64,000 nt of DNA from contig NZ_JALHMP010000007.1 of NCBI RefSeq assembly GCF_022843985.1, positions 62,001-126,000 of the forward strand, read 5' to 3'. The DNA comes from Phreatobacter sp. (lineage in GTDB: Bacteria; Pseudomonadota; Alphaproteobacteria; Rhizobiales; Phreatobacteraceae). A program made the translations under genes and the position numbers. Below, in pieces: positions 26,961-37,743 of this stretch. Below the pieces are notes generated by a model that made no database searches, was not told the DNA's origin, and was given only the letters and a program-made list of their open reading frames with translations. The stretch's first letter is position 1; each line of letters opens with the position of its first letter.

Positions 26961-28274
26961 ATGATCGCCCGGACCATCGCATCCGTCTCAACTCCCCCGG
27001 GAACCTCCGGCGTGGCCGTGATCCGGGTCTCCGGACCGGATGCCGCGAATGTCGCGGTGGCGCTGGCCGGTACTTTGCCCGAACCCCGACGCGCCAGTCT
27101 CGTCACCCTTAGGGACCCTAACCACGGCGAGCCTCTCGACCGGGCGCTGGCGCTCTGGTTCCAGGGGCCCAGCAGCTTCACCGGCGAGGATGTCCTCGAG
27201 CTTCAGGTTCATGGTGGGCGGGCGGTGGTCGCCGCCGTCCTGAAGGCGGTTCTGGCCGTGCCCGGAGCGCGTCCGGCGGAGCCCGGCGAATTCACGCGGC
27301 GGGCTTTTGAGAATGGCCGCCTCGACCTCAGCGAGGTCGAAGGCCTCGGTGACCTGCTGCAGGCCGAAACAGAAGCACAGCGACGCCAGGCCTATGGCCT
27401 TTTCTCGGGGCGGCTGACCTCTGAGGCCGACAGGCTGCAGGCACGGCTTCTGCCGATCCTTGCAGGTGTCGAGGCGACGATTGATTTTCCCGATGAGGGC
27501 GACGTCACCGGGGCGGCACTGGCCGGCGCGCGCCACGACCTGGCGGAGCTGGCTGCGGAGGTTGGTGCACTGCTGGCCGGCGCGGCCCGCGGCGAGAAGG
27601 TCCGCGATGGCGTCATCGTGGCCATTGCCGGGCCACCCAATGCCGGCAAGTCCACCCTGCTCAACGCCCTGGCGCGGCGGGACGTCGCCATCGTGTCGCC
27701 GTTGGCCGGTACCACCCGCGACAGTCTCGAGGTTCATCTCGATCTCGGTGGGGTGGCCGTAGTTCTCGTTGACACGGCAGGCCTGCGGGAGACGGCCGAT
27801 CCGGTCGAGGCAGAGGGCATTCGCCGGACTCGCGAGAGAATGGCCGGAGCGGACCTGACGTTGTGGCTCTGTGCTGACGATTCCGCTGAATTCTTCGACG
27901 ATTCGCGTGGAGACGTCTGGCGCATCGCGACCCAGATCGACCGGGAAGGGCCGATCTTCGCGGGGGCCGATTATCGGATCTCGGCGCTGACCGGGGAGGG
28001 GATGGCTGGGCTGATCGATGCGATCGCCGCCTTCGCCGCAGCAAGGGCGGGCGGCGAGCCCGCTGTGGTCGTCCATCAGCGCCACCGGCTGATCTTTGAG
28101 GATGCCGTCTCGGCGATGGCTTCCGCACTAGCGTTGCCGACGTGGGACGATCATCCTGAACTGGTGGCCGAGAGACTGCGGCAGGGGCTTGCCGCGCTTG
28201 GGCGCAGCCGCGGGCGGGTCGGAACGGAAGCTATGTTGGACCGGCTGTTCTCAGCCTTCTGCATCGGGAAGTAG
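26961..28274 (+). CDS. mnmE: tRNA uridine-5-carboxymethylaminomethyl(34) synthesis GTPase MnmE
   Basis: A 437-residue GTPase that with MnmG installs the (carboxymethyl)aminomethyl group on U34 of certain tRNAs. The N-terminal folate-binding domain begins DTIA-like (RTIASVSTPPGTSGVAVIRVSG). The G domain has GPPNAGKSTLL, GTTRDSLE and DTAGLRETADPVE, and the C-terminus is FCIGK with the functional Cys. A parS site lies 17 bases after its stop. Confidence 0.95.
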   Translation: MIARTIASVSTPPGTSGVAVIRVSGPDAANVAVALAGTLPEPRRASLVTLRDPNHGEPLDRALALWFQGPSSFTGEDVLELQVHGGRAVVAAVLKAVLAVPGARPAEPGEFTRRAFENGRLDLSEVEGLGDLLQAETEAQRRQAYGLFSGRLTSEADRLQARLLPILAGVEATIDFPDEGDVTGAALAGARHDLAELAAEVGALLAGAARGEKVRDGVIVAIAGPPNAGKSTLLNALARRDVAIVSPLAGTTRDSLEVHLDLGGVAVVLVDTAGLRETADPVEAEGIRRTRERMAGADLTLWLCADDSAEFFDDSRGDVWRIATQIDREGPIFAGADYRISALTGEGMAGLIDAIAAFAAARAGGEPAVVVHQRHRLIFEDAVSAMASALALPTWDDHPELVAERLRQGLAALGRSRGRVGTEAMLDRLFSAFCIGK

Positions 28275-28290
28275 GTCCCGCCGCTTCTGG

Positions 28291-28306
28291 TGTTTCACGT
28301 GAAACG
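28291..28306. other. parS: parS site upstream of mnmG
   Basis: TGTTTCACGTGAAACG matches parS TGTTTCACGTGAAACA at 15 of 16 bases. It lies between mnmE and mnmG, 2.6 kb from parA. ParB binds such sites to nucleate the origin-segregation complex. Confidence 0.85.
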
Positions 28307-28394
28307 GTTGATTCGTGTCCGGAACATGTTGCGTCCGCGAGAATCATTGCTGCGGCAGCGGTGGACCGGTAAAAGCGAGGCAGGAACGAGAACG

Positions 28395-30260
28395 ATGACC
28401 CAGCGCTTCGATGTGGTTGTGATTGGTGGCGGACATGCCGGTTGCGAAGCGGCGGCAGCGGCCGCGCGTCTCGGTGCGGTAACGGCCCTGGTCACCCAGC
28501 GCTTCGAGACGATTGGCGCCATGTCCTGCAATCCGGCCATCGGCGGATTGGGCAAAGGCCATCTGGTCCGCGAGATCGATGCGCTCGACGGTTTGATGGG
28601 ACGCGTCGCCGATGCATCCGGCATCCAGTTTCGGGTTCTCAACCGACGCAAGGGGCCCGCTGTCCGCGGGCCACGCACGCAGGCTGACCGCCAGCTCTAT
28701 GCGGCTGCTATGCAGCGCGAGTTGAAGGCGCAGTCAGGCCTCACGATCCTGCTTGGCGAGGCAAGCGAACTCCTGGTCATGCAAGGGCGGGCCAACGGTC
28801 TGGTCCTGGCCTCGGGAGAGCGGATTTCTGCCGGGGCGGTGGTCATCACCACCGGCACCTTCCTGCGCGGCGTCATTCACCTTGGCGAGCGGCAATGGTC
28901 CGCCGGCCGGGACGGCGACGCGGCCAGCCTCGGTCTTGCTAGCAGTCTCGCCGCAGTCGGCTTCTCCATGGGGCGCCTGAAGACCGGCACTCCGGCGCGG
29001 CTTGACGGGACGACCATCGACTGGGCTGCAGTGGAGATGCAGCAGGCTGATTCGGATCCGGAACCTTTTTCGACCCTGACGGATCGCATCACCGTGCCCC
29101 AGATAGCCTGTGGCATCACCCGTACGACTGCGAAGACCCATGCGCTCGTCCGTGACAATCTCGCCCGCTCCGCCATGTATTCGGGGCAGATTGCGGGGGC
29201 AGGGCCGCGTTACTGCCCGTCCATCGAGGACAAGATCGTCCGTTTTGGGGATCGCGATGGCCATCAGATCTTCCTCGAGCCCGAAGGTCTGAACGACAGC
29301 ACGGTCTATCCGAACGGGCTGTCGACGTCCCTGCCGGAGGATGTGCAGGAGGCGTTCCTGCGCTCGATCCCGGGGCTGGAAGCGGTCGCCATCAAACGCT
29401 TCGGCTATGCCATTGAGTATGACCATGTCGATCCGCGCGAGCTGGAACCCACCCTGGAGACACGGCGCGTCAGCGGACTGTTCCTCGCCGGTCAGATCAA
29501 CGGAACGACCGGCTATGAGGAGGCGGCTGCGCAGGGCCTGCTCGCCGGGCTGAATGCGGGCCTGCGGGCCGGAGGTAGTGCCGGGATCACGATCGGCCGG
29601 CACGAAGGCTATACCGGGGTGATGATCGACGACCTGACCAGCCGCGGTATTTCCGAGCCCTACCGGATGTTCACGTCCCGGGCGGAGTTCCGGCTCGCCC
29701 TGCGGGCGGATAATGCCGACCAGCGGTTGACGCCGCTGGGCCTCGCGCTAGGTTGCATCGGGGAAAGGCGGTCGATTCGCTTCCGTGACAAGATCGCGGG
29801 TCTGTCCGATGTTCGCGGGCGGCTCGCAGGACTGACCCTGACCCCTAGCCAGGGGGCGGTTGCCGGACTGGCGATCAACCAGGATGGCATCCGTCGCTCG
29901 GCCTTCGAGCTTCTGTCGCGGCCGGACATCGACTGGATGACACTCTGTAGGGTCTGGCCCGAGCTATCCGATGTGCCCCCCGCCATCGCCGAACAGATCG
30001 AGATCGACGCCCATTATGCGGTCTATCTCGATCGGCAGCAGGCGGAGATTGATGCCCATCGGCGCGACGAGAACCTTGTGCTGCCATCGGACTTCGACGT
30101 CGCGGACCTGCCGGGCCTTTCCAACGAGATCCGCGCCAAGATCCAAACCCATAAGCCGCGGACCCTGGGTCAGGCCGCCAGGATGGATGGGATGACGCCT
30201 GCGGCGCTCACGCTGATCGCGGTTTGGGCGAGGCGTGCCCGGGCGAGGACGGCCGCGTGA
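28395..30260 (+). CDS. mnmG: tRNA uridine-5-carboxymethylaminomethyl(34) synthesis enzyme MnmG
   Basis: A 621-residue FAD enzyme, partner of MnmE. FAD-binding [22 protein letters not shown] is at the N-terminus, then [24 protein letters not shown] and [42 protein letters not shown] lies before the C-terminal helical domain. The ATG at 28395 starts directly before the FAD motif. The track start at 28290 translates the parS site (MFHVKR) and is rejected. Confidence 0.96.
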   Translation: MTQRFDVVVIGGGHAGCEAAAAAARLGAVTALVTQRFETIGAMSCNPAIGGLGKGHLVREIDALDGLMGRVADASGIQFRVLNRRKGPAVRGPRTQADRQLYAAAMQRELKAQSGLTILLGEASELLVMQGRANGLVLASGERISAGAVVITTGTFLRGVIHLGERQWSAGRDGDAASLGLASSLAAVGFSMGRLKTGTPARLDGTTIDWAAVEMQQADSDPEPFSTLTDRITVPQIACGITRTTAKTHALVRDNLARSAMYSGQIAGAGPRYCPSIEDKIVRFGDRDGHQIFLEPEGLNDSTVYPNGLSTSLPEDVQEAFLRSIPGLEAVAIKRFGYAIEYDHVDPRELEPTLETRRVSGLFLAGQINGTTGYEEAAAQGLLAGLNAGLRAGGSAGITIGRHEGYTGVMIDDLTSRGISEPYRMFTSRAEFRLALRADNADQRLTPLGLALGCIGERRSIRFRDKIAGLSDVRGRLAGLTLTPSQGAVAGLAINQDGIRRSAFELLSRPDIDWMTLCRVWPELSDVPPAIAEQIEIDAHYAVYLDRQQAEIDAHRRDENLVLPSDFDVADLPGLSNEIRAKIQTHKPRTLGQAARMDGMTPAALTLIAVWARRARARTAA

Positions 30261-30904
30261 CCGAGATTGACTCGGCGCTGGCGGCTGCCGATCTGGCGAG
30301 GGTGCCTGTTTCACGTGAAACGGCCGAGGCGCTCGCCCTCTATGTCGCCCTCCTCAGACGCTGGAACCCGACGAAGAACCTGGTCTCGGCGGCAACGCTG
30401 GAGGCCGTTTGGTCCCGCCATGTCGCCGATAGCCTCCAGCTGCTGCGCCTTGCCCCGGGCGCCCGACGCTGGGCTGATCTCGGCTCCGGCGGCGGTCTGC
30501 CGGCGCTGGTGATCGCGGCGGCCCTGAAGGGACGCGACGGGGCGGTTGTCCACTGTATCGAGAGCAAGCTCGGCAAGGCGGCCTTCCTGCAGGAGGCCGC
30601 CCGGCAGATGCAGGTTCCGGTTCAGGTCTGGGCGCGGCGGATCGAGGATGTCGTCGGTCGTGAGGTGCTGGACGTCGATGTCGTGACGGCCCGCGCTCTG
30701 GCGCCCCTCGGCGATCTGCTGCGTCTGGCCAATCCCCTGTTGAAAACCGGGGCGGTTGGAATCTTTCCGAAGGGGCAAGATGTAGTGTCTGAATTGACGG
30801 AGGCCTCTAAATGTTGGAGGTTCATGTACACATCGACACCGAGTGAGACAGAGTCCCGCGGCCGCATCCTGGTGGTCAGGGACGTCTCCGAAGTCACCGG
30901 ATGA
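30257..30904 (+). CDS. rsmG: 16S rRNA (guanine(527)-N7)-methyltransferase RsmG
   Basis: A 215-residue SAM methyltransferase modifying G527 of 16S rRNA. The SAM loop is [16 protein letters not shown] and the [11 protein letters not shown] entry motif is present. The GTG at 30257 overlaps the mnmG stop (GTGA). The codons for VSRET lie on a parS site. It forms the classical mnmG-rsmG-parA-parB string. Confidence 0.94.
   Translation: MTEIDSALAAADLARVPVSRETAEALALYVALLRRWNPTKNLVSAATLEAVWSRHVADSLQLLRLAPGARRWADLGSGGGLPALVIAAALKGRDGAVVHCIESKLGKAAFLQEAARQMQVPVQVWARRIEDVVGREVLDVDVVTARALAPLGDLLRLANPLLKTGAVGIFPKGQDVVSELTEASKCWRFMYTSTPSETESRGRILVVRDVSEVTG
30307..30322. other. parS: parS site inside rsmG
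   Basis: TGTTTCACGTGAAACG, identical to the site at 28291 and 15/16 to consensus, embedded near the start of rsmG. It is about 0.6 kb upstream of parA. Two identical copies 2 kb apart indicate the centromere region. Confidence 0.85.
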
Positions 30905-30927
30905 CCTCCAGAAATCGGACGTGACCC

Positions 30928-31740
30928 ATGTCGCTCCTGCCCTCCGCCTCACCGAATATGGGCCCCCGGGTGCTGGCCCTTGCCAACCAGAAGGGCGGGG
31001 TCGGCAAGACCACCACCGCCATCAATCTGGGAACGGCGCTGGCGGCGATCGGTGAGCGCGTGCTCATCCTCGATCTGGATCCGCAGGGCAACGCCTCTAC
31101 CGGACTGGGAATCGATCGCCGGGCCCGCGCCAGATCGACCTACAGCGTTCTCGTCGGAGATCATTCTCTTTCCGAAACGATCCAGGAGACCTCGGTCCCC
31201 CGCCTCTCAATTTCGCCCTCCACCATGGACCTCTCCGGAGTCGAGCTGGAAATCGCCAGCGCGAAGGACCGGGCCTATCGCCTGCGCCGCGCCGTCGAGA
31301 GCCTGGGGGCTGATTACACTTATGTGCTGATCGACTGCCCGCCGTCGCTCAACCTGCTGACCATCAATGCGATGACGGCCGCCGATGCCATCCTGGTGCC
31401 TTTGCAGTGCGAGTTCTTTGCCCTCGAGGGCCTTTCGCAGCTGATCAAGACCGTCGAGCAGGTGAAGGCCACGCTTAATCCGGGCCTGACGATCCACGGT
31501 ATCGTGCTGACCATGTATGACGCGCGCAACAACCTCTCGGCCCAGGTTGTCGATGATGTGCGTCAGTTCATGGGCGACAAGGTCTACCAGACCATCATCC
31601 CCCGCAATGTCCGGGTTTCCGAGGCGCCGAGCTACGGCAAGCCGGTGCTGCTTTATGATCTCAAGTGCGTCGGCAGCCAGGCCTATCTGCGCCTCGCTTC
31701 CGAGATCATCCAGCGCGAGCGCGTGTTGCGGGCGGCTTGA
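30928..31740 (+). CDS. parA: Chromosome-partitioning ATPase ParA
   Basis: A 270-residue ParA/Soj ATPase that moves ParB-parS complexes over the nucleoid. The deviant Walker A is NQKGGVGKTTTAINLGTALA, followed by LDLDPQGNASTGLG and LIDCPPSLNLLTINAM. It is chromosomal by its short N-terminus and position. It precedes parB by 74 bases. Confidence 0.96.
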   Translation: MSLLPSASPNMGPRVLALANQKGGVGKTTTAINLGTALAAIGERVLILDLDPQGNASTGLGIDRRARARSTYSVLVGDHSLSETIQETSVPRLSISPSTMDLSGVELEIASAKDRAYRLRRAVESLGADYTYVLIDCPPSLNLLTINAMTAADAILVPLQCEFFALEGLSQLIKTVEQVKATLNPGLTIHGIVLTMYDARNNLSAQVVDDVRQFMGDKVYQTIIPRNVRVSEAPSYGKPVLLYDLKCVGSQAYLRLASEIIQRERVLRAA

Positions 31741-31814
31741 CCATGGATTCGATTCGTCCACGTTCCGATTTGCCTGCTGACGTCGTTACGCTGGCGTCCC
31801 GAAGGAGACAAGAC

Positions 31815-32690
31815 ATGGCTGAGGATGCCAACCGCTCGCGGCTGGGACGGGGTCTTGCGGCCCTGATCGGCGATGTCGGCGAGGAGACTGCGGCGGTGGA
31901 CCGCATCCGCGCGGCGCGCAAGGTGCCGATCGCCTTCATCCGCCCCAATCCACGCAATCCGCGCCGGATGTTCCGGGAGGAGGATCTGCAGGAGCTGGCG
32001 GATTCCATCCGGGAACGCGGCATCATCCAGCCGATTGTCGTGCGGACGGTGGCGGGGGCGGTTGATGCCTATGAGATCGTTGCCGGCGAGCGACGCTGGC
32101 GGGCAGCGCAGCGGGCCGAGCTGCATGAGGTGCCGATCCATCTGGTCGAGGTCGGCGACCGGGAGGCGCTGGAACTCGCCATCATCGAGAACGTGCAGCG
32201 CGCCGACCTCAATCCGCTGGAGGAAGCGCTCGGCTATAACGAGCTGATCGAGCAGTTCGGCTACAGCCAGACCGATCTGGCCAGGATCATCGGCAAGAGC
32301 CGCAGCCATGTCGCCAATACCCTGCGTCTGATGAAGCTGCCCGAGAATGTGCAAGGCATGCTCCGCGAGGGTCAGCTGACCGCCGGCCATGCCCGGGCGC
32401 TGCTGGCGGTGGACGATCCCGGCAAGGTTGCCTCGCAGATCATCGACCAGGGGCTCAATGTGCGCCAGGTCGAGGCCCTGACCCAGGAGCAGTCGGAAAA
32501 GGCCGGCCGGCCGCCGAAGCAGCGCGAGCGCCTGGAGAAGGACGCCGACACTAGGGCGCTTGAAAAGACACTGTCCGATGCGCTGGGGATGAGCGTCAGC
32601 ATCGACCACCGCGGTTCCGGTGGCGAATTGCGGGTCCGCTATCGCTCCCTCGAGCAGCTTGAGGACATCTGCCGGCGGCTGCAGGGCTGA
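31815..32690 (+). CDS. parB: Chromosome-partitioning protein ParB
   Basis: A 291-residue CTP-dependent DNA clamp that loads at parS. It opens with SRLGRGLAALIGD. ParB boxes include VAGERRWRAAQRAEL (CTP-binding region) and IENVQRADLNPLEEALGY, with the helix-turn-helix at QTDLARIIGKSRSHVANTLRL and a C-terminal dimer segment. ATG 31815 is preceded by GAAGGAG; the track start at 31665 lies in parA. Confidence 0.95.
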   Translation: MAEDANRSRLGRGLAALIGDVGEETAAVDRIRAARKVPIAFIRPNPRNPRRMFREEDLQELADSIRERGIIQPIVVRTVAGAVDAYEIVAGERRWRAAQRAELHEVPIHLVEVGDREALELAIIENVQRADLNPLEEALGYNELIEQFGYSQTDLARIIGKSRSHVANTLRLMKLPENVQGMLREGQLTAGHARALLAVDDPGKVASQIIDQGLNVRQVEALTQEQSEKAGRPPKQRERLEKDADTRALEKTLSDALGMSVSIDHRGSGGELRVRYRSLEQLEDICRRLQG

Positions 32691-32708
32691 TGGTCGGCGG
32701 TCTGCGCG

Positions 32709-33743
32709 TCAGCCGCGCCCGCCCTGGCGCGCTGCTGTCGCGATGGACATCAGCAGACGTCCGGCCAGTGTCGGGGCGATCGGGGCGCGGGCGCGTGTCT
32801 CGAAACCGGCTTCGGCAAGTCTGACCACGATCCGCTGCAGCTTCTCGGCCGTCCACAGGCCTATTTGCCGTTCCACGGCGGGCTTGCGCCGGAAGAAGAC
32901 CGGCGGTTCGAACCGTTCCACGGCATTGCGCGCCGGTGTGCCGCTCTCCACCGCGAGGCGGGCCTTGTGAAGCCCTAGGGCATGGCGGGTCGTCGCCGCA
33001 ATGATCTGAGCCACCGCGATGCCGGCCCCGTCGGCACGCAGCAGAAGGCGATCAAGCTCTTCGGGCTGTCCGCCGAGGGCGGCATCGACGATGGCGTCGA
33101 CCCCCAGCGCCAGGCTTTCGCCGGCGACAGCCTCGATATCGGCGACGGTGATCGCGCCCTGGCCGTGGCAGTAGAGGCAGATCTTGCGGATTTCGGCGCG
33201 CGAGGCGGCGCGGTCGCCGCCGAGAATCTGGGTGAGGAGGGTCACCGCCGCCGGTTCGATCTGCAGACCGGCCTGGCGGGCCTCGTCGGCGACCAGGCGC
33301 TTGAGCTCGGCCTCGCCATCGGCATAGCAGGGAATGACGGCGGCGGTGGCAGAGCGTTCCGCGTCGGTCCGCAGCGGTGCCGTCTTCTTCAGATCGCCGG
33401 CCTCGATCAGGATGGCGGCGCCTTCCGGAGGCGAGGCGAGCAGCGGCGCGACGGCGGCCGCGATGGGCTTTTCGCCGGCCCGGACCCAGATCAGCCGCCT
33501 TCCGCCGAACATCGACAGGGTGCCTGCCTCGTCGGCCAGCCGCGCCGGATCGCTGGCGAGGCTATCGCCGTCGAGCCGCGTGACGTTGAAGGGATCGTCG
33601 AGGTCGGCGGCGATCTTGCCAGCGATGGCGCGGGCGCGTTCGGAGACGAGGCCGACATCGGGTCCGTAGACCAGGATGATGGGGCGCCGCGGGTCCGGTC
33701 CGGCGATGAACCGATCGATGTCGGAGCCCTTGAGGATCGTCAC
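32709..33743 (-). CDS. holA: DNA polymerase III delta subunit
   Basis: A 344-residue clamp-loader subunit that opens the beta clamp. The early segment ILVYGPDVGLVSERARAIA is typical of HolA, as is the central LGGDRAASRAEIRKICLYCHG with the helical collar after it. I use the GTG at 33743, five bases after the lptE stop; the track ORF extends into lptE. It is convergent with parB and follows leuS-lptE. Confidence 0.92.
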   Translation of the reverse strand: MTILKGSDIDRFIAGPDPRRPIILVYGPDVGLVSERARAIAGKIAADLDDPFNVTRLDGDSLASDPARLADEAGTLSMFGGRRLIWVRAGEKPIAAAVAPLLASPPEGAAILIEAGDLKKTAPLRTDAERSATAAVIPCYADGEAELKRLVADEARQAGLQIEPAAVTLLTQILGGDRAASRAEIRKICLYCHGQGAITVADIEAVAGESLALGVDAIVDAALGGQPEELDRLLLRADGAGIAVAQIIAATTRHALGLHKARLAVESGTPARNAVERFEPPVFFRRKPAVERQIGLWTAEKLQRIVVRLAEAGFETRARAPIAPTLAGRLLMSIATAARQGGRG

Positions 33744-33747
33744 GCCG

Positions 33748-34290
33748 TCATCTCGGGCGGGTCGCGTACCAGCCGGCGACCTGGGTGACGATGTTCTCGG
33801 CCAGCGCCTTGGTCGCGCGCTCCTGCGCCTCAATGACAGCCCGGTCGGAGGCGAGGCGCTGCGCCGTTCGGTCAAAAGAGGCGGAGGCAAAGGCGGAGCC
33901 GCGATGGATCACCTGCGTGTCGCCGACCGCGGTGATCGTATAGAAGCCGAACATGGTGACGGACTGGGCCGAAGGCCGGCCGGCGGCGGTGTTGAGCGCC
34001 AGGGGGACGGTGTCGACGCCGAGGGCGACACGCAGAACATGGGTCGGAGAGGCGGCGCGGCCGCCGCCGCCCTGGGTCAGATAGATGAGCTCGTTGCGCA
34101 GGATAACGCCGCTGCGGCCGGGGATCTCCGGGATGTCGAGATCGCGCAGCGCCGCCTGGGCGTTGCGTCCGCCGGTGACCACGGTCGGATCGCCGTAAAG
34201 CGGTGCGAAACACCCGGCCAGGGCGGCGGAACAGACGCAGACCGCGACGACGCGGCCAAGGCGAGCGAACGAGGTGTCAACCCACGACAT
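33748..34290 (-). CDS. lptE: LPS-assembly lipoprotein LptE
   Basis: A 180-residue outer-membrane lipoprotein that plugs LptD during lipopolysaccharide insertion. The signal peptide ends in a lipobox (ALAGC, Cys at about residue 27), followed by FAPLYGDPT, close to the CGFRPLYG start of the family. It overlaps leuS by 14 bases and precedes holA, the conserved leuS-lptE-holA order. Confidence 0.9.
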   Translation of the reverse strand: MSWVDTSFARLGRVVAVCVCSAALAGCFAPLYGDPTVVTGGRNAQAALRDLDIPEIPGRSGVILRNELIYLTQGGGGRAASPTHVLRVALGVDTVPLALNTAAGRPSAQSVTMFGFYTITAVGDTQVIHRGSAFASASFDRTAQRLASDRAVIEAQERATKALAENIVTQVAGWYATRPR

Positions 34291-36898
34291 TCACGATCCT
34301 CTGCGGCACGACGATGATCTTCTTCACGGGCCGCCCTTCCAGCGCCTTGCGCACGGCGTCGAGGGCGATCGCAGCGGTCTCGATATCCTTTTGGGCCGCC
34401 TCGCGAGGGATCGTCAAGTCCGCTCGCTTCTTGCCGTTGACCTGAACCGGCAAAGTGATCGTGTCCTCGACGAGAATGGCCCGGTCGACCACTGGCCATG
34501 GTTCTTCCGCCACCAGGCCCTTCTGGCCGAGCGCCGTCCAGCACTCCTCGGCCAGATGCGGCATCATCGGGGCGACCAGGCGCACGAGGATGCTGCCCGC
34601 CTCGGCGAGGGCGGCGGCCATGTCCGGCGCCGCGGCGCCCCCGCGCAGCCCGTCGAGCGTCTTCGCAAGGGCATTGGCGAGGGTGTAGATGTGGGCGACG
34701 CAGCGGTTGAAGGCGAGACGTTCGACGTCGGCCTCGACTGCGGCCAGGGCCTGGTGCGCCGCGCGGCGGATGGCCGTGGCCTCCCCGCCAAAAGAGGCCG
34801 TCGTGGCCGCGGAAGCAGTCTGCGCGGCGATCTCGCCGACGATGCGCCAGAGCCGCTGGACGAACCGGCTGGCGCCCTCGACGCCGGCCTCGGTCCAGAT
34901 CACGTCGCGCTCGGGGGGCGAGTCCGACAGCATGAACCAGCGAGCTGTGTCGGCGCCATAGGTGTCGATGATGTCGTCGGGATCGACGACGTTCTTCTTC
35001 GACTTCGACATCTTCTCGATGGAGCCGATCTCCACCGGCTGGTTCGAGCCCTTGAGGACGGCCATGCGCTGGTCGCCCTCACCGGAGATCGTGATCTCCG
35101 CCGGCGTCACATAGGTTCCGTCCGGGACGCGATAGGTCTCGTGGACCACCATGCCCTGTGTGAACAGGCCGCGGAACGGCTCGTCGAGGCCGGCATGGCC
35201 CGTCGCCTTCATGGCGCGGGTGAAGAAGCGCGAATAGAGCAGGTGCAGGATCGCGTGCTCGATACCGCCGATATACTGGTCCACGGGCAGCCATGCGTCG
35301 GCCACCCCCGGATCGGTCGGGCTGCTGGTGCGCCAGGGATCGGTGAAACGGGCGAAGTACCAGGACGAATCGACGAAAGTGTCCATCGTGTCGGTCTCGC
35401 GCCGGGCGGGCTTGCCGCAGGACGGGCAGGCGACGTGTTTCCAGGTCGGATGGCGGTCGAGCGGGTTGCCGGGCTTGGAGAAGTCGGCATCGTCGGGCAG
35501 GACGACGGGCAGCTGGTCGTCCGGTACCGGCACCGCGCCGCAATCGTCACAATGGACAACAGGGATCGGGCAGCCCCAGTAGCGCTGGCGCGAGATCAGC
35601 CAGTCGCGCAGGCGGAAATTGACCTTCCGGGCGGCAACGGGCTTGCCGTGCAACGCCGTCTTTTCCAGCCGTCCGGCGACTTCCGCGAAGGCGGCGTCCG
35701 TCGTCATTCCGTCGAGGAAGCGCGAATTGACCATGAGGCCGTCGCCGTCATAGGCGGTGTCGGTCACGGTGAAATCGGAACCGGCATCGGCGGGTTTCAC
35801 CACCGTCTGGAAGGCCAGGCCGTATTTGTTGGCGAATTCGATGTCGCGCTGGTCGCCCGAGGGGCAGCCGAAGATGGCGCCGGTGCCGTAGTCCATCAGA
35901 ATGAAATTGGCGACATAGACCGGCACTTCCCATGCCGGATCGAAGGGGTGGATCGCCTTGATGCCGGTGTCGAAGCCGAGCTTTTCCGCCGTCTCCAGAG
36001 TCGCGACCGAGGTCCCCATGCGGCGGCACTCGTCGGAGAAGGCGGCAAGTTCCGGATTGGCCTCCGCGGCGGCCCGTGCCAGCGGGTGGTCGGGCGCGAT
36101 CGCCATGAAGGCGGCGCCGAACAGGGTGTCAGGGCGCGTCGTGTAGATCTCGAGCTCGGCATGGCCGGCGGGCGCCGTACCGTCCTTCAGGGCCCAGCGG
36201 ATCATCAGGCCCTCGGAGCGGCCGATCCAGTTCTTCTGCATCAGCCGGACCTTGTCCGGCCAGCGGTCGAGGCCGTCGAGGGCGGTGAGGAGGTCGTCGG
36301 AATAGTCGGTGATCTTCAGGAACCACTGGGTGAGGTCGCGCTGCTCCACTAGTGCCCCGGAACGCCAGCCGCGGCCGTCGATGACCTGCTCGTTGGCGAG
36401 CACGGTCTGGTCGACCGGGTCCCAGTTCACCTTGGCCGAGCGGCGCTCGACCAGGCCGGCGCGCATGAAATCGGCGAAGAGCTTCTGCTGGTGGCGGTAA
36501 TAGGAGGGGTCGCAGGTGGCCAGTTCGCGCGACCAGTCGAGCGACAGGCCCATGCTCTTCAGCTGCGCCTTCATCGTGGCGATATTGGCATAGGTCCATT
36601 CCTTCGGATGGACCTTGGAGGCCATGGCAGCGTTCTCGGCCGGCAGGCCGAAGGCATCCCAGCCCATGGGGTGGAGCACGTTGAAGCCGCGGGCGCGCTT
36701 GTAGCGGGCGACGACGTCACCCATCGTGTAGTTGCGGACATGGCCCATATGGATGCGCCCGGACGGGTAGGGGAACATCTCGAGGACGTAGTATTTCGGC
36801 CGCGGATCGTCGTTCTTCGTCTCGAAGATGGCCTTCTCGTCCCAGACCGCGCGCCATTTCGGCTCGGCGGTGCGGGCATTGTAGCGTTCGGTCGACAT
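34277..36898 (-). CDS. leuS: Leucyl-tRNA synthetase
   Basis: An 873-residue class I aminoacyl-tRNA synthetase. The HIGH-type motif is [15 protein letters not shown] (about residue 45), the CP1 editing domain contains the T-rich [14 protein letters not shown], and the KMSKS loop is [14 protein letters not shown] use the ATG at 36898 (MSTERYN); the track start at 37177 overlaps yggS on the other strand. Confidence 0.96.
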   Translation of the reverse strand: MSTERYNARTAEPKWRAVWDEKAIFETKNDDPRPKYYVLEMFPYPSGRIHMGHVRNYTMGDVVARYKRARGFNVLHPMGWDAFGLPAENAAMASKVHPKEWTYANIATMKAQLKSMGLSLDWSRELATCDPSYYRHQQKLFADFMRAGLVERRSAKVNWDPVDQTVLANEQVIDGRGWRSGALVEQRDLTQWFLKITDYSDDLLTALDGLDRWPDKVRLMQKNWIGRSEGLMIRWALKDGTAPAGHAELEIYTTRPDTLFGAAFMAIAPDHPLARAAAEANPELAAFSDECRRMGTSVATLETAEKLGFDTGIKAIHPFDPAWEVPVYVANFILMDYGTGAIFGCPSGDQRDIEFANKYGLAFQTVVKPADAGSDFTVTDTAYDGDGLMVNSRFLDGMTTDAAFAEVAGRLEKTALHGKPVAARKVNFRLRDWLISRQRYWGCPIPVVHCDDCGAVPVPDDQLPVVLPDDADFSKPGNPLDRHPTWKHVACPSCGKPARRETDTMDTFVDSSWYFARFTDPWRTSSPTDPGVADAWLPVDQYIGGIEHAILHLLYSRFFTRAMKATGHAGLDEPFRGLFTQGMVVHETYRVPDGTYVTPAEITISGEGDQRMAVLKGSNQPVEIGSIEKMSKSKKNVVDPDDIIDTYGADTARWFMLSDSPPERDVIWTEAGVEGASRFVQRLWRIVGEIAAQTASAATTASFGGEATAIRRAAHQALAAVEADVERLAFNRCVAHIYTLANALAKTLDGLRGGAAAPDMAAALAEAGSILVRLVAPMMPHLAEECWTALGQKGLVAEEPWPVVDRAILVEDTITLPVQVNGKKRADLTIPREAAQKDIETAAIALDAVRKALEGRPVKKIIVVPQRIVNVVG

Positions 36899-37049
36899 GA
36901 TGGGCGGCAGGTCCGGACAGCAGGGCAAAAGCGAGCGCGGACAACACACGAAAGGGCCCGGCCGGTCAAGGATTTGGCGCATGCGGGGCGCGTGCTGGTC
37001 GTCCCCTGCCGCGCATGGTAGCTCCGACGCCGTTCGAGGAGTCTGACCG

Positions 37050-37727
37050 ATGACCAATGCCGTGTCCCGTCTCGCCAACGTGAGATCCGCCATTGCCGCT
37101 GCGGCGGCCGCTGCGAAACGCCCGGAGGGGTCGGTAACGCTGGTGGCGGTGTCGAAGACCTTCCCCATTGAAGCCATCGAGCCGGTTCTGGCAGCGGGCC
37201 AACGCGTCTTCGGCGAGAACTACGTGCAAGACGCGAAGGGCAAGTGGCCGGAGCTGCGCGCGCGCTATCCCGATGCAGAGGTCCACATGATCGGGCCGCT
37301 GCAGTCGAACAAGGCCAAGGAGGCGGTGGCCCTCTTCGACGTGATCGAGACGCTGGACCGCCCGTCCCTGGCGAAAGAACTGGCGAAGGAAGTTGCCCGG
37401 GCGAAGGCTGCCGGGGTGCGCGTCCCACGCTTCCTCGTCCAGGTGAACACCGGCGCCGAGCCGCAGAAGGGCGGCGTGCTGCCGGAGGCGGCCGACGCTT
37501 TCATCCGCGCCTGCCGTGAAGAGCATGGCCTCACCGTCGAGGGCGTCATGTGCATTCCGCCGGCGGACGAGCCGCCGGCGCCGCATTTCGCCCTGCTCAC
37601 CACCATCGCGCGGCGCAACGGGCTGAAGATCGTCTCGATGGGTATGAGCGCGGACTATCCGACCGCCGTCGCCATGGGGGCTACTCATGTGCGGGTCGGC
37701 AGCGCCATTTTCGGCGCGCGGGGCTGA
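37050..37727 (+). CDS. PLP homeostasis protein (YggS/PROSC family)
   Basis: A 225-residue protein with the alanine-racemase-like barrel that binds pyridoxal phosphate and buffers its pool. [11 protein letters not shown] contains the PLP-binding Lys, with [28 protein letters not shown] and [27 protein letters not shown]. It diverges from leuS across a 151-bp gap. Confidence 0.93.
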   Translation: MTNAVSRLANVRSAIAAAAAAAKRPEGSVTLVAVSKTFPIEAIEPVLAAGQRVFGENYVQDAKGKWPELRARYPDAEVHMIGPLQSNKAKEAVALFDVIETLDRPSLAKELAKEVARAKAAGVRVPRFLVQVNTGAEPQKGGVLPEAADAFIRACREEHGLTVEGVMCIPPADEPPAPHFALLTTIARRNGLKIVSMGMSADYPTAVAMGATHVRVGSAIFGARG

Positions 37728-37743
37728 CGGCCTCTCCGGTCAG
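37724..37743. terminator. Weak hairpin between convergent yggS and the ROK gene
   Basis: CTGACGG and CCGGTCAG can pair with one bulge, covering both stop codons of the convergent genes. It is a plausible but weak bidirectional terminator. Confidence 0.25.

Noticed and set aside
28290-28394. N-terminal extension of MnmG starting MFHVKR
   Set aside because: These codons overlie a parS site; the FAD-binding motif begins right after the ATG at 28395.
34274-36352. 692-codon plus-strand ORF opposite leuS
   Set aside because: Antisense to leucyl-tRNA synthetase, His/Gly/Arg-rich low-complexity translation, no family features.
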